Positions 10,982 to 22,506 of a stretch of DNA of 64,000 nt are shown piece by piece (the first letter of the stretch is position 1; each line of letters starts with the position of its first letter). The DNA is from Pseudisothecium myosuroides. Taxonomy: Eukaryota > Streptophyta > Bryopsida > Hypnales > Lembophyllaceae. The notes under the pieces are model-generated. The model was not told where the DNA came from, ran no database searches, and worked only from the letters and a program-made list of their open reading frames with translations. The stretch spans positions 436,501 through 500,500 of the forward strand of contig OX637291.1 in assembly GCA_951799445.1 (NCBI GenBank), in the 5' to 3' direction. Made by a program: the position numbers and the translations under genes.

Positions 10982-11142
10982 CACCAGGGGCTTTTTTGCG
11001 TTTCCCTCTCTCATTTTTTCCTGCGTAAACGGCAATCCATGACTTCTCGTTGTGTCACAATCCGTTGACACAATGAAAAGTCATAAGATTGTTGTTTACA
11101 TAGGGGAAAGTGAGAGAGGAAAACGCAAAAAAGCCCCTTGTG
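10982..11142. mobile_element. CACTA-like foldback MITE of 161 bp
   Basis: The two halves are reverse complements over nearly the full length, giving one long imperfect hairpin with its centre near 11062. The ends read CACCAGGGGCTTTTTTGCG and, on the opposite strand, CACAAGGGGCTTTTTTGCG. AAG flanks both sides (10979-10981 and 11143-11145). A CAC terminus and 3-bp duplication fit a CACTA-type non-autonomous element (established feature of that superfamily; assignment is inference). Confidence 0.7.
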
Positions 11143-11430
11143 AAGGACTTTGGATGTGCAATCATGATGGAACAAAGAACAAACTAAACCATTTATTTAT
11201 TTTGTATTTTAAATCTCAGTCTGAATGATTTAATGAGTTAAATGCTTTCAAATTTGTTAATGCACTTTGACGGGTGATGAATGCTTAAACCTGGAATCAT
11301 GTCATTCATGAGAATATTGTAGGTCATGCAATCTTCCTCTGGATTTTTGAAATGATCGAACGTGGTATACATCTACATCATTATTTGACAACGATGTACG
11401 TAATATTGTTATTTGTTATTGTTATTTGAA
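11143..11430. other. AT-rich spacer, nothing recognised
   Basis: AT-rich sequence between the foldback element and the tandem array, with no gene or repeat identified. Confidence 0.3.
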
Positions 11431-12610
11431 CAATCTCCACCGATGTGAAACAAAAAATCGGGAATGAAATGCATGATGGCTTGAAACGGCTTAAATCATA
11501 TTTAAAAAGTCATGAAATTTCATACATGCATGCATAAAATTTGATTTAGAAAAATGTAATTGCTCCAACCTTAAATTCCACCACTATTTTCTAGTCTTGC
11601 CCGTTGAAAAATTCTAATTCACATGAAAATAAAAAAATTGGGAATGAAACGGGCCCTGCCATTGAACTATGACTTCATTTTAAAAATGTCATGGAATTTC
11701 ACACGTGCATGCATAAAATTCTACTATGAAAGTTGGAATTGCTCTCAGGATTTAGATTCCACCACTATATTCACTTCTTGCCCCTTGCAAAATTCTAATT
11801 CACGTGAAGAAAAAAAAATTGGGAATGAAACAGTTAGGCCCTGCCATGGAATGGCTTCATTTTAAAAACGTCATGGATGGTTCATACATGCATGCATAAA
11901 ATTCTATCGTGGAAGTTGGAATTGCTCTCAGGATTTAGATTCCACCACTATTTTTACTTCTTGCCCGTTGAAAAATCCATCTTAACGTGAATTAAAATAA
12001 ATGGGGAATAAAAATATTGGGCCCTGCCATGAAATGGCTTCATTTTAAAAATGTCATGGATGGTTCATACATGCATGCATAAAATTCTATTGTGGAAGTT
12101 GGAATTGCTCTTAGGATTTAGATTCCACCACTATAATTATTCACTTCTTGCCCATTGCAAAATTCTAATTCACGTGAAGTAAAAAAAATTGGGAATGCAA
12201 CGGGCCCTCCCATGGAATGGCTTCATTTTTAAATTGTCATGGATGGTTCATACATGCATGCATAAAATTCTATCGTGGAAGTTGGAATTGCTCTCAGGAT
12301 TTAGATTCCACCACTATTTTTACTTCTTGCCCGTTGAAAAATCCATCTTAACGTGAATTAAAATAAATGGGGAATAAAAATATTGGGCCCTGCCATGAAA
12401 TGGCTTCATTTTGAAAATGTCATGGATGGTTCATACATGCATGCATAAAATTCTATTGTTGGAGTTGGAATTCCTCTTAGGATTTAGATTCCACCACTAT
12501 AATTATTTACTTCTTGCCCATTGCAAAATTCTAATTCACGTGAAGTAAAAAAAATTGGGAATGAAACGGGCCCTCCCATGGAATGGTTTCGTTTTAAAAA
12601 TGTCTGGCAA
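11430..12610 (+). repeat. Tandem array, about 180-187 bp units, 6-7 copies
   Basis: Each unit contains GGGAATGAAACGGGCCCTGCC or a variant (near 11460, 11640, 11820, 12002, 12191, 12368 and 12556), then a TCATTTTAAAAATGTCATGG phrase, CATACATGCATGCATAAAAT, TTGGAATTGCTCTCAGGATT and TAGATTCCACCACTAT. Units alternate between AATGAAAC and AATAAAAATATT forms (12002 and 12368), suggesting a later duplication of two-unit blocks. The spacing is satellite-like. Confidence 0.85.
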
Positions 12611-13812
12611 TTTCATGCATAAGACAGTGCATGTCGATATGGAAAAAAAGGTACAAGTTCAAAATACTCCGCTCATGAAGTGAAGAGGCATGAGTGGGAG
12701 AAGTCCATGCTACATTTTTCCGAACTTACCACGTAACCTAAAAAGGTCCTCCTCCGCCTGCGGTTCATTCAAAGAACTCTCATTCCATAAATCATACATA
12801 AAACAGTACATGTCGGTATCAAAAAAAGAATGTATAAGTTCTTAATCTTCCGCTCATGAAGTCATGAGCAAGAAAAGTCCATGGATTGGTACGTTTTCCA
12901 AAATTGCGATACATATTACATGTCGATTTAAAAACAAAAAATTGAAGTTGTAACTTAATATTATTTTTTTTTTCATAAATTGAAGATCATTTTTGAACGT
13001 CCTTTGTTTGACATTTTTTTTTAATTTCCATTTTTTGCAAGTAATTCCAAGATCATGGGCGGCTGGGCTTGGTCACGTACTTTGGAGAACTGTCTCCAGA
13101 TATGCTCCAAAACACAAGTAAATTAAATAGATTAACACCTAGTATGCCCCTAAAACCGCGAGCAATCACGCTCTTGTCCACATCTATTCAATGATCATTG
13201 GAAGACAATTTATATAGAAGACAATAAGATAATTTAGATATTATTTCTTCATTACACATTTGCCAATCATGTTGATTGTGTACATGAAAATGATTGCAAA
13301 GGAGATGAATGAGAAAGAATTATATAGGAAAATCATCAACAATGTTCCCTGTACTTATGTAATCGTTACAGTCATTTCTATTTAATTAAATAATTTGGAC
13401 TAATCATTTTCTAGAGAAATGACACAAGTGCAAACTAGAAATCAAAGTTCATTATGTTAAAGGCATATTTAGCGGCTTGTAAAAAAATAATAATCATCGA
13501 AACCAAAGGTTAAACCTAGAAATCAATGTAGCAATCTATGAAATTAAACCGCTCATGATTCGTAACTAATGTTTGCATGGGCAGAGTATTTAAAATAGTA
13601 AATCTACATTTTTTTTTGTTAAAATTAACTCGTACAACATCATGCATGATTTATGGAATGAAGGGTCTTTGAACCGCAAGACCGAGTTTTTTTTTTTAGA
13701 TTACGTGGTAAGTTTGGAAAAACGTAGCACGGACTTTTTCCGCTCAATCATGACTCTTCACTTCATGAGCGGAGTATTTACAACTTGTACATTTTTTTCC
13801 CATACCGACATT
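12606..13812. repeat. Inverted-arm structure, about 200-bp arms, 1.2 kb overall
   Basis: The left arm (about 12606-12815) is the diverged reverse complement of the right arm (about 13625-13812). Shared phrases include ACTCCGCTCATGAAGTGAAG, AACTTACCACGTAA, GCGGTTCA and CATTCCATAAATCAT. Part of the left arm is repeated directly at 12798-12910. The interior (12910-13620) is AT-rich with no open frame. It could be a non-autonomous transposon or a tandem-unit relic; no target duplication was identified. Confidence 0.6.
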
Positions 13813-14429
13813 TAAAATAGTATAACTAGGTTCCCTTATTTCAACAAAGTTACTTTACAAGCCATCAAAGTAAATAAACGTTTCTACAATTATTTTTATT
13901 TGTAGACATGGAGTTTCGAGAGTTCCAATAGCAACAATACTTAAATAACAAATAGTGCATTCTTATAGAGAAACAAAAAAAATGTATGTGGTAATTATCG
14001 AATGTCACGAAATTAGTGAGGTGCAAGTGTGCGACCTAATTTCAGCATTTTGTGTAATGAGTGATTATTTAGCTTAAGACTTCTATTCAAGCCCTCCTCA
14101 TGATGTCAGTAATCATGAGGACGGTGGGCAGTCATGACCTCCGCCGTCTTGCACCTGACAGCGCCATGTCAGCATTTTTCCTCGACGGTTTCCTCTCCTC
14201 CTGGTTTCCTTTCCTCTTCACGATGTCTGCTTGCAGTGCTTTTCTCCCGACGTCGTGTGCTTCTCCGTTCTCCGTTTTGCTCAGTCGTGCGCTTCTCCGC
14301 CTTCCTTGTGCATTCATTCTCAGTTCCTGCAGTCCGTGAGTTTGGGTCAATTTCTAAAGGTTTGCATTTGGAGTGAGTTTGGTTGTTTGGAGGTTCTCTG
14401 TTTGGTTCAACATTTGTGCGCGGAGCTGA
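13813..14429 (+). promoter_or_regulatory. Probable promoter/5' region of the ParB-like/FCP1-like gene
   Basis: AT-rich DNA changes to CT-rich sequence at about 14170-14340 (repeated TTCCTCTCCTCC and TTCTCC phrases), typical of plant 5' leaders. The first supported coding exon follows at about 14430. I could not fix a transcription start, TATA box or initiating ATG; upstream short exons are possible. Confidence 0.35.
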
Positions 14430-17400
14430 GTGCGTCGGGGGACATCCAAGGAGCGTGTTCAAATTTTGCTGGCGGAGTCTGTGGACGTGCGCGGAGAACG
14501 ACACTGCTATCTCGTGGTGGAGTGTGCGGAGCATTTCTTGGCGGAGGCGGTGCGCAAGCTTTCAGATCCAGTGCGCGAGAAGGACAAGGTGTTGGATTTC
14601 ACCCGGCTCATCCAACAGGTTAGTTTGTCATAGTCAAGCCTCCAAAGCAGCATTTTGATTTTGTAGTTTTGACTCCATCTGTAAGGTTGATTTACTTCTT
14701 TGTTGTGGATTTCTGATTGCATAGAGCTGCGCGTTTGCTGTGGAGTTCAGCTTCTAGGCTTGGAAAGAATTGATGATCCCATTCAAGCTTGTAGATTGCA
14801 TCATTCTAGTACATGGATACAATGAATGTTTAGCACTCGCCTTCCTTGCAGCTGTAGGCTCTCCTCACGCATTGTAGTTGTCGGTTCATATGAACTGTAG
14901 ACCCTAAAATGCTAAATAACCTTGATGTAGTTCACGAACTAGAGTTCAATGTGTATGGACTGCTGTGAGTGTTTGAATTGAAGCAAAGTGAAGTAAGGAA
15001 TGGGAATGTTGCTCCCAAAGAGGAATGGAGCGAAGAGTTCATTGTATATTATTTAGTTAGACAGTACTCGTTTGTGAATGATATTAGGAACATGGTTTGT
15101 GCAGGGATTTTATGACTATGATCAGACACGCTTGTTTTCTGTGCGATAGGCTACTTAGTCCGTCGCTTTAGAATGATTTAAGTTTACCTTCTCTTCAATT
15201 AAATTCACTTTGCTAGTCATGAAGAAACAAGTTAGGAGTTTGTGATTCTCAGTGGATGATTGAAGCTACAATTTCTTTTGCATTTGAATTTCATGCCACA
15301 GTCTTTCGAAGAGCGGAAGGGCATTTCTGTAGTAGCTGAAAACAAGGCCGGACCCGTGCAAGCGGAAGCTACGATGGCAGCAGCTCCATCCCAGCGTACA
15401 GCAGACCTCCCAGTTTGGAAGGACCCGTAAGTTACTTTGAACTATATTCTCATTACTTTCCGTTTCTTGCTTGCAATGTCTACGTTATAAACAATACCAA
15501 TAATTAGGGTATGGCTATTTGCAATTGCATTGGTACGCACTTTGCTGAAAACGAGGGTAGTAGAGCCTCTGTCATGGTGGCTGTTATAAACATGGCCGAG
15601 AAATACGGTAGTACATATGCCGAGAAGAACACACGGTAATGAGTACGTGACTCTGTCACCGCAGATAGTGACCCTAAAACCGTGCATCGTGGGATCCCAC
15701 GACAGGGCAGTCCCTGTGTAGATTCGAGCATCGTAGGATCCCTGACTTGAAACCCTAGCCGCCCACCACTGCGCGGCCACACGAGTTTTAGGGTTTGTGG
15801 CCCATCGTGGGATCCCCCGATGATAAGATGTGAAGACGCAATCTAAACCCAGAGCACAAGTTAGGCACAGACCAGGCAATGGATTAGTAACCCATCGTGG
15901 GATCCCCCGATGGAGGATAGTAAGGACCGCGTCTGACCCAGACTTAACAATTAGAAGGCCACCTACATAGAGCATTCAAGTACTAAACCGTCGTGGGAAA
16001 TCACGATGAGAGAGTCTAGCGTGGGTAGAGAAATTGAGATGAAGGCGCGTTAATAAATAGCGCTGATTATGTGAACAATCAATCGTGGGATCCCACGACA
16101 GACAGTAGTTTCACAGATCATCACCGATCACCTTCTAAGATATTCCAATATCCATTCTATGTTATTTGGTGCCGTCGTCATATGCCGGGACGCCTTCAGT
16201 TAGTGAGTTGAGATGCAGTAACCACCTGCCCACTACTGTCCGTGAATGTAACCGATCGTGATATCCCACGACAACGGTAATTTGTGAAACCAGATCATCA
16301 AAATGATCACGAAACCATTCCTTCGCTTTCATAACATCCGTCGTGGGATCCCACGACTAAGGATAAAAATTAAAGTTAGAACGAGAATAATATCGCACCA
16401 CCATCTGCTCTATCGGACAATGTAGAAACTAACATCTCTTTCTACCATGCTGCAGTGAAATGCAAGTCGACGAAGGTCCAGAAGAACTGACACCAAGGAA
16501 GCTTGGTACCTTCATCGACTGCTACATTACGTCTTTGGAGTACACAGGTCCACATCCACCACAAGCCTTTTTCCGATGCGACGAGCAGATTACGCATTGG
16601 GGAATCGCCTGGAAAGCAGAGAGTGACGGCTCCGCCACTATTCTTCCCACGCTGGTGAATGGGACAATGGGGCACCTAACTGCCGGACTGAAGGTACTAG
16701 AAATGAAGGGGCTTGACGACGACACAGCGCTCCTAGTTGTAGAGGAGAAGGTTCCCCTTTCCGGGGAGATCATAACATTTGGGCTGATCCTTGACTACGC
16801 GAAGTTCAGCCTCACTCTTTGCGAGTCTGTGACTGCAAGATCACATCTGATGTGCAAGGACACGTCTAAGCCTCGGTGGAAGCCTAAGGAGCTGAAGAAC
16901 CAGTGGGACATAATCCTGGAAGACTTAAGAGATACAAACGCTCCCCCGCAAGCCGTGACAGCGGTTACTCCTACACCGTCCCCCAAAAAGAAGACCAGGA
17001 AGAGGAAGTCTGCAGTTGGAGCTCCCGGGGACGAAGTTGAAGCCGCAGCTGCGACATCCGGAAAGAAGAAAAAACCGGATACCCCGCTTCCGCTTCACAA
17101 GGCTGTGGCTCTAGGGGAGGCAGACGTGAAGAAGATGACACCGAAAGAGATGAATAAGATGAGGACCCTGTACGAGAACTCTTTTGGTGGCCTGTACAAA
17201 TGGGGCAAGAAACCAGTCTGTGACAGCAAAGGAGAGCTCATCCGCGTGCACTACGACTATCTGCACCAGGCACCTGTAGCACTGCTCGTGTACAGGGGAA
17301 TTCAGGCAGAGCGGCTTGATTCGCTGACAAGGAAGGCACGAATCACACCTGATTATGACTCGGAGAACAGAGTCATAACAGTGCTTCCCCTTAAAGCGGG

Positions 17401-20400
17401 ACCTTACGGCCCGGCGAAGGTAGTGTCGTACTATGAGAAGCAAGCGCCGAAAAAGGAGATCTTGGAAAACCCCAAGACGCACTACTACATTATAGGGGGC
17501 CAACACACTGTCCAGGCATTCAAGGACCTGATTAGGCTTAGTGTGATTCCCGAGAAGGACAAGAAGCTCGCCTCCACCTTCAATATTTTACCTGTGTGGA
17601 CGGACAAAGATCACCACGGAGACCTAGTGCACTTCTCGCGGGCGCTGAACCAAGATGTCATCGGCAAACAGAAGGAGCAGAACTTCACGAAGCAGCTGCT
17701 GAACGCAAGAATCAAGTGGCGGAGTATGGGAAGTCCACAGCGAGCAATATTGGGCAGATCGCACTCAGTAGAGTACAATGTAAGAATGCTGCTAGAGTTG
17801 ACATATTTTTTTTGGGGGGTCATTAGAGTGCGCTCTACCTGACCATCGTGGGATCTCCCGATGGTCCTGCACTACATCTCAGACCTTCATTACGTTAGAA
17901 CCTCGTCATCGTGGTATCCCACGACTAAGTCCTGGATTTGCGATAAGGGGTAGTTCTACGTTAGAGTGCAGCCATCGTGATATCCCACGACTTTAACATA
18001 TGAAATACCAGATAGCGCTAGTTTAGTTTTTTGTGCTGGCGGTTCAGTGCGTGGTGTTTTCAAATTGTGCATGTAGAAGATAGTGGCTCATCGTGATATC
18101 TCACGACTGCCTGTTGCCTAAACGACTTCCTCGTGGTAACTGACTGATCGTGGGATCGCACGACTGTTTATTGGACTTCTTGTGTTCACATGGTCTGTCT
18201 ACGGATCGCGTACTGACTGTTACTCCTTTGTTGGGCAGGCGTTTCAGCCGTCGGTGGCAACAATATTTGCGGGAGCAAAGGCGAAAGACATCGCCGAACT
18301 GAGAATCCCTCTACTCTTCCTGGAGAACGACGCTGATGTTGAGAGATGGATCAAGATAGAGGAGAGATTCATGACAGGTCTCCTTCCCGACGCGGCGGGG
18401 CTGGTCGATGTATCGGGGAGTACGGATCGCAAACCGTTTGCGGCAAACGACTTCAAGCCCCTTTACGGACTTAGACCGGAGGACATCAATTTCCTTGCAG
18501 ATCAAGTCGAAGCCCAGGTTATTAGCATGAAGACCTCCGTCGCAAAGTCGAAATCACAGAGAGGTGGAAAACGCATCATCTCTCTTGCAGACGCCGGCGC
18601 CAAAATTTGGTTGGTCAGGGCGATGAAGAACGAACTCTTGTCACACTACAAGGGTCATCTGCTGCTGGCGAGGAGGGTGGAGTACGAGCCTTACCCGGAC
18701 TCTTTGTGGGTCGAGTTTGTGACGGAAAGGAACATTCAGCACGAGGATGTGGAGATGTGGGTCAACAAGGCAATGGAAACCCCTGCTGGAAAGAAGTGGT
18801 TGCAGGATCGGACGAAAAATCTCAACAGGACGTTCGACCCAGCTGACCTTCCGCAGTCGGTGATCCAAATGTGGGAGTCGTACTTCAAGCTGACGGCGGA
18901 GGAAGAATCGGTGCAGGCAAATGCACGTGGTTTTTCAGAGCACTATCTCTTTAAAACCATGGAGGAAAGCAGCTGGGACATCAGCGCCACCTTGGCGGCA
19001 GGGGACGTCATAGCGTGGAGGGGAAAGAAGAAGCAGCACCTCTACATCTGGTTCATGTTCGAGTCAACGTCCTGCGGGTGTCGCGCCAAAATTCTTGAAG
19101 AGCGGAAGTTGAAGAGACTCTTTGATGCTCTGGAGTACTATGATCCGCAGGACCAGACAATCGTAGCCCGCTCTGCCGCCGTTCTCCTTACAGATGCCGA
19201 AGGGTTCCACATGATTGTGGCTCACATAGAGAAACGAAGGATGGAAGTGAAAGCTAGGTTGTGGGACTGGCACGTTGTGAACTACATGGCAGGGCCCGAA
19301 GACTTCTTCCCTCAAGCTCCGGCCGGAGACGGGTACAATGTCTTTGTTGTCTTCATTTTTGGGCACAGCGAAGAGCACGAGCGGCGGACTTGCTTCAAAA
19401 GCTTCTTCCCGGGATTGGACCGCCTGACTCAGGTGTACAAGGCGGAAGATATGCCGGACGACTACCCTTATTGGCGTCGGCAGCAGATGCCGTATCTGGA
19501 GATCAGCAGTGCGTTGATTCTATTCGAAGGACTAGCTTGCACCAACTATGTCTTTGTGAATGTCAACGGGGGTCCGGAGTTCACATATCTGGGCTTGGTA
19601 TGCACTACAACGATTGTCTTTTCTTTTGTTCTTCTGATAATCTCCTTTCGATTTCGGGGATTTGAATGTCACTAATTTCCGGTTGTTGTATTTCAGTATT
19701 CGGAAGGTGGTAAAGTGCTGGAAGTTGTCGATTCAGCGGAAGCTAAGACGTTAAGTCAGGTCTTCGCCAAGCAGATTTGGGACGACAAACATGCGCAGGC
19801 GGCACCCCTTCCTCTTCCGGAGGCCGGACACGAGGACGAGGAAGTTGAGAGTGATGATGACGATGCTGTACTCGAAGACATCACCCAACACAGACCGGGT
19901 TCAGGAACAAGGTCGGTTGAGCACCCTAAGGTTAGTGTGCATTATTTGCTGAACCATTGTGATATCTCCGGACGTTGGGCAGCGTATATCTCTCGCATGC
20001 TAATCTGGGAGGGCAAACTGAGCTCAATTGTGGTGGGATATTGCCTTTCTCGCAGGCGAAATCTCCGACTCCCTCCCCCCGACGAGAGCAGCTGATGGAT
20101 GCGCCAAGTGGAGCAGAGGATGCAGACGATGTTCCCGAAGTTCATTCGGCGCAGGCGGAGCTGGCAGATCTGGCAGAGGAGCATGAGAGTACTCCAGAGC
20201 CGTCACCAGCTGAACGAATTGTAATTCCAATATCCAGCGGGTCGTCAGGCGAAGTGAATTCAGGTATCCAATTAACGGACCCAAGGATATCCAAGAGGAA
20301 GCCGCTTAAGACGCCGGTCAAGGAACCCGACACCGCAATGGATACTGGGAGCACAAAGGCGGCCAAGCGAGCGCGGAAGACAGCACTCAAGAATCGGAAG

Positions 20401-22478
20401 GGGGGGTCCTCCAAGTGGACTCCAAGTAAGTCGTTGGTGCAGCGCAAACAGTCGCTAGCGAAGCCGACTGGGAGTCCCAATCCCGAAGCATCAGTCGTGG
20501 CAGAAGCGCTTCTGACTTGTGCCTTGGGACCGTTACCATCGAGGCCTGTGAAGTCGACTCAGCCGCAACAGGAGGATGCGCAGGCATCTCGTGCTTCAGG
20601 AGCTGACAGACAGCTTCCGGACCTCGACTTATTAACCCTGGAAGACACTCACCGACCAGCATCGAGGGATCCCACGATGACGAACGAGTCACTGGTCAAG
20701 AGCGGGGAGGATGCTGCCGACCTCAGCGAGGGGAGGAATGAGTCGAAGGGGGATGATGACCACCTCGGATCGGGGGATCCCACGACGGGCCATGCATTAC
20801 CTGTGGAGACTGTGTTAGCTGTCTCTCGACGTGGTGCAGGGAGGGATGACCAAGGCCGAACACCGGGACCTGAAGGATCGGGGGATCCCACAATCGTTGA
20901 AGAGTCAGTGGTCTCAATTCATCATGGCGATCCGGCAGAGAGCGAGGGGGGTGAACATCAGGAAGGAGTGGTTGCATTGTCTTCGTCGGGGGATCCCACG
21001 ACTGTGCGAGAGCGATTGCTCCCGCCGATGGGCATCACGGTTGCTGTACTGAACGACACCCTTGTTGACTTGGTCCCCCTGAGTCCCAAACCTGTTCCTG
21101 GAAGGAAGAATAAACCTGTCATAGGGCGGGCGAGGATTGTCGACATTGCTTCACTGGCCTCCAGTGTTCCACTGGAGGTTGCAGGAGAGGTGGTTCCTGA
21201 TGACGGTGAGTGCCATTCTGACGAAGTGCTAGAGGCCATACCTTACGAGGCCGAAGAAATAATGAAGTTCTGTCTTGTTGATCGTATGAGAGCATTTGGT
21301 CATTTACCGAGTCTAAACCACTATGGGAAGAAGCGTCTCGATAACAACAAGGATATTCATTTGGAATCCGTAAGGCGAGCGAACCGTTTCCTTTACAAGC
21401 CCGTCTTTAAATGGATATTTCAGGATGGTCCGCGTGCAGTGTATGATGGAGGGGATCCACCTGATGCAGACGAAGAGTGGGAGGCATTGGAAGGCGGCGT
21501 TAGAGGGAGGAGGGTGGTGGTGGCTTCGAGCGATGACGACCTTGAGCCGGGATCTTTCAGTGGTGACCAGGGGGAAAGAGGACCAGTGAGCGCCGACGAG
21601 AGAGGAAAGGGGCAAATGCTCGTCGAGAGGAGGGGGGAAGGATCAGTGAGCGGTGGCGAGAGGGAAAGAGGACGATTGGGCGACGAAAGGAGGGCGGAAG
21701 GGTCGCCAGCTTGTAGCGTCCGAGCTCCCGCAGGTAACATGCCTACATTATTGTCAATGTACATACGAGATAACGAATCTTGAATTGGCCGGTCACTGAC
21801 TCTGTGCTTCTCTTGTATTCTGCAGTTTTTCGAGTGCCTGCTGAACCGGTGGTGAAGTCGTCGAATCAGGTAGAAAAGCGGCGGTATTATGTGGTCTTCG
21901 ACCTTAATGGAGTTCTTGTTCACAGGTCATTCAATGATTTGAACAGACGCGTCGTAACACTTCGACCGAATGTTGGTCATTTACTTGACTTTGTGCACAG
22001 ACATGCAAACATTGCATTCTGGAGCAGTATGACACCGGCAAATGTGACGAAGGTATTGAATCAAATGCTACCGGGGACGTCTGTTAAGGCGAAGGACGTG
22101 CCTGTTCTCACGCAGGAAGACTGCACAAAGTCGTCCTACAGAGACCCCAAACACCCGGACAGGCCCTACTTCCTCAAGGATCTAAATCATTTCGCCACTA
22201 AGCTGGGTTTGAGGTCAACCGAGAATGTTCTCCTCGTTGATGACGATCCTTTTAAGAACCTCCTGAATGATTGTCATAGCGCCATTTTCCCCCACAAATT
22301 TGATGGGGACTGGAGGGACCAGTACCTTGTGGGGGTGCTCAGTCCTTGGCTTGGAGGTCTGTTTAAGTCACAGGAAGCTGTGCCGGCGTATGTCAAGAAG
22401 CATCCGCTCCACAATGGTCTGCCACCGGCGGTCCCGTTGACCAGACCGGGCTCTGACATTTTGAGGGCAGTAGTTTAG
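14430..22478 (+). CDS. Seven-exon ParB/Srx-like and FCP1-like fusion gene
   Basis: The exons are compatible in phase throughout: about 14430-14620, 15301-15428, 16457-17779, 18239-19597, 19697-19930, 20056-21733 and 21826-22478 (stop). All junctions are GT-AG. The product is about 1,840 residues. Exon 3 has a basic NLS-like KKKTRKRK and HYYIIGGQHTVQAF, resembling the GxxR/GGxHR-type nucleotide-binding motif of ParB/sulfiredoxin folds (tentative). Exon 4 is a long unrecognised domain. Exon 6 is acidic and low-complexity and contains four palindromes. Exon 7 is an FCP1/NLI-type HAD domain with VVFDLNGVLVH, FWSSMTPANV and VLLVDDDPFKN. The usual DxD is DLN, a variant known in some plant and fungal relatives, which puts phosphatase activity in doubt. 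The first exon has an upstream in-frame TGA (14427) and no ATG, so the 5' end is unresolved. Confidence 0.7.
15686..16357. repeat. Eight palindromes in intron 2
   Basis: Copies at 15686, 15730 (17 bp, imperfect), 15804, 15894, 15990, 16082, 16255 and 16340. Most read RTCGTGGGATCCCACGAY or have one change. Spacing is often 85-96 bp with unrelated spacers. The intron (15429-16456, 1,028 bp, phase 2) otherwise lacks recognisable features. It also holds a TTTTAGGGTTTGTGG phrase near 15786. Confidence 0.88.
17845..18164. repeat. Five palindromes in intron 3
   Basis: Copies at 17845, 17908, 17974, 18090 and 18147 within the 459-bp phase-0 intron 17780-18238. Centres alternate between GGATCT, GTATCC, GATATC and GGATCG. 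Spacings are 63, 66, 116 and 57 bp. Confidence 0.88.
20661..21002 (+). repeat. Four in-frame exonic palindromes exactly 108 bp apart
   Basis: Palindromes start at 20661, 20769, 20877 and 20985. Each is read in the same frame as Ser-(Arg/Gly)-Asp-Pro-Thr. The 108-bp period equals 36 codons. The spacers are diverged but partly alike (NESLV versus EESVV after the first and third). The region is the disordered acidic stretch of exon 6. Confidence 0.9.
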
Positions 22479-22506
22479 TTTTGGTTTCTCTTCCTCGACG
22501 GACTTC

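Noticed and set aside
15442..15975. Minus-strand 177-aa ORF in intron 2
   Set aside because: Consists mainly of palindrome translations (RGIPR, SWDPT, GSHD) within a well supported intron on the other strand.
16442..21923. Antisense ORFs opposite exons 3, 4 and 6 of the fusion gene
   Set aside because: Shadow frames; the plus-strand model has six consistent GT-AG junctions and recognisable motifs.
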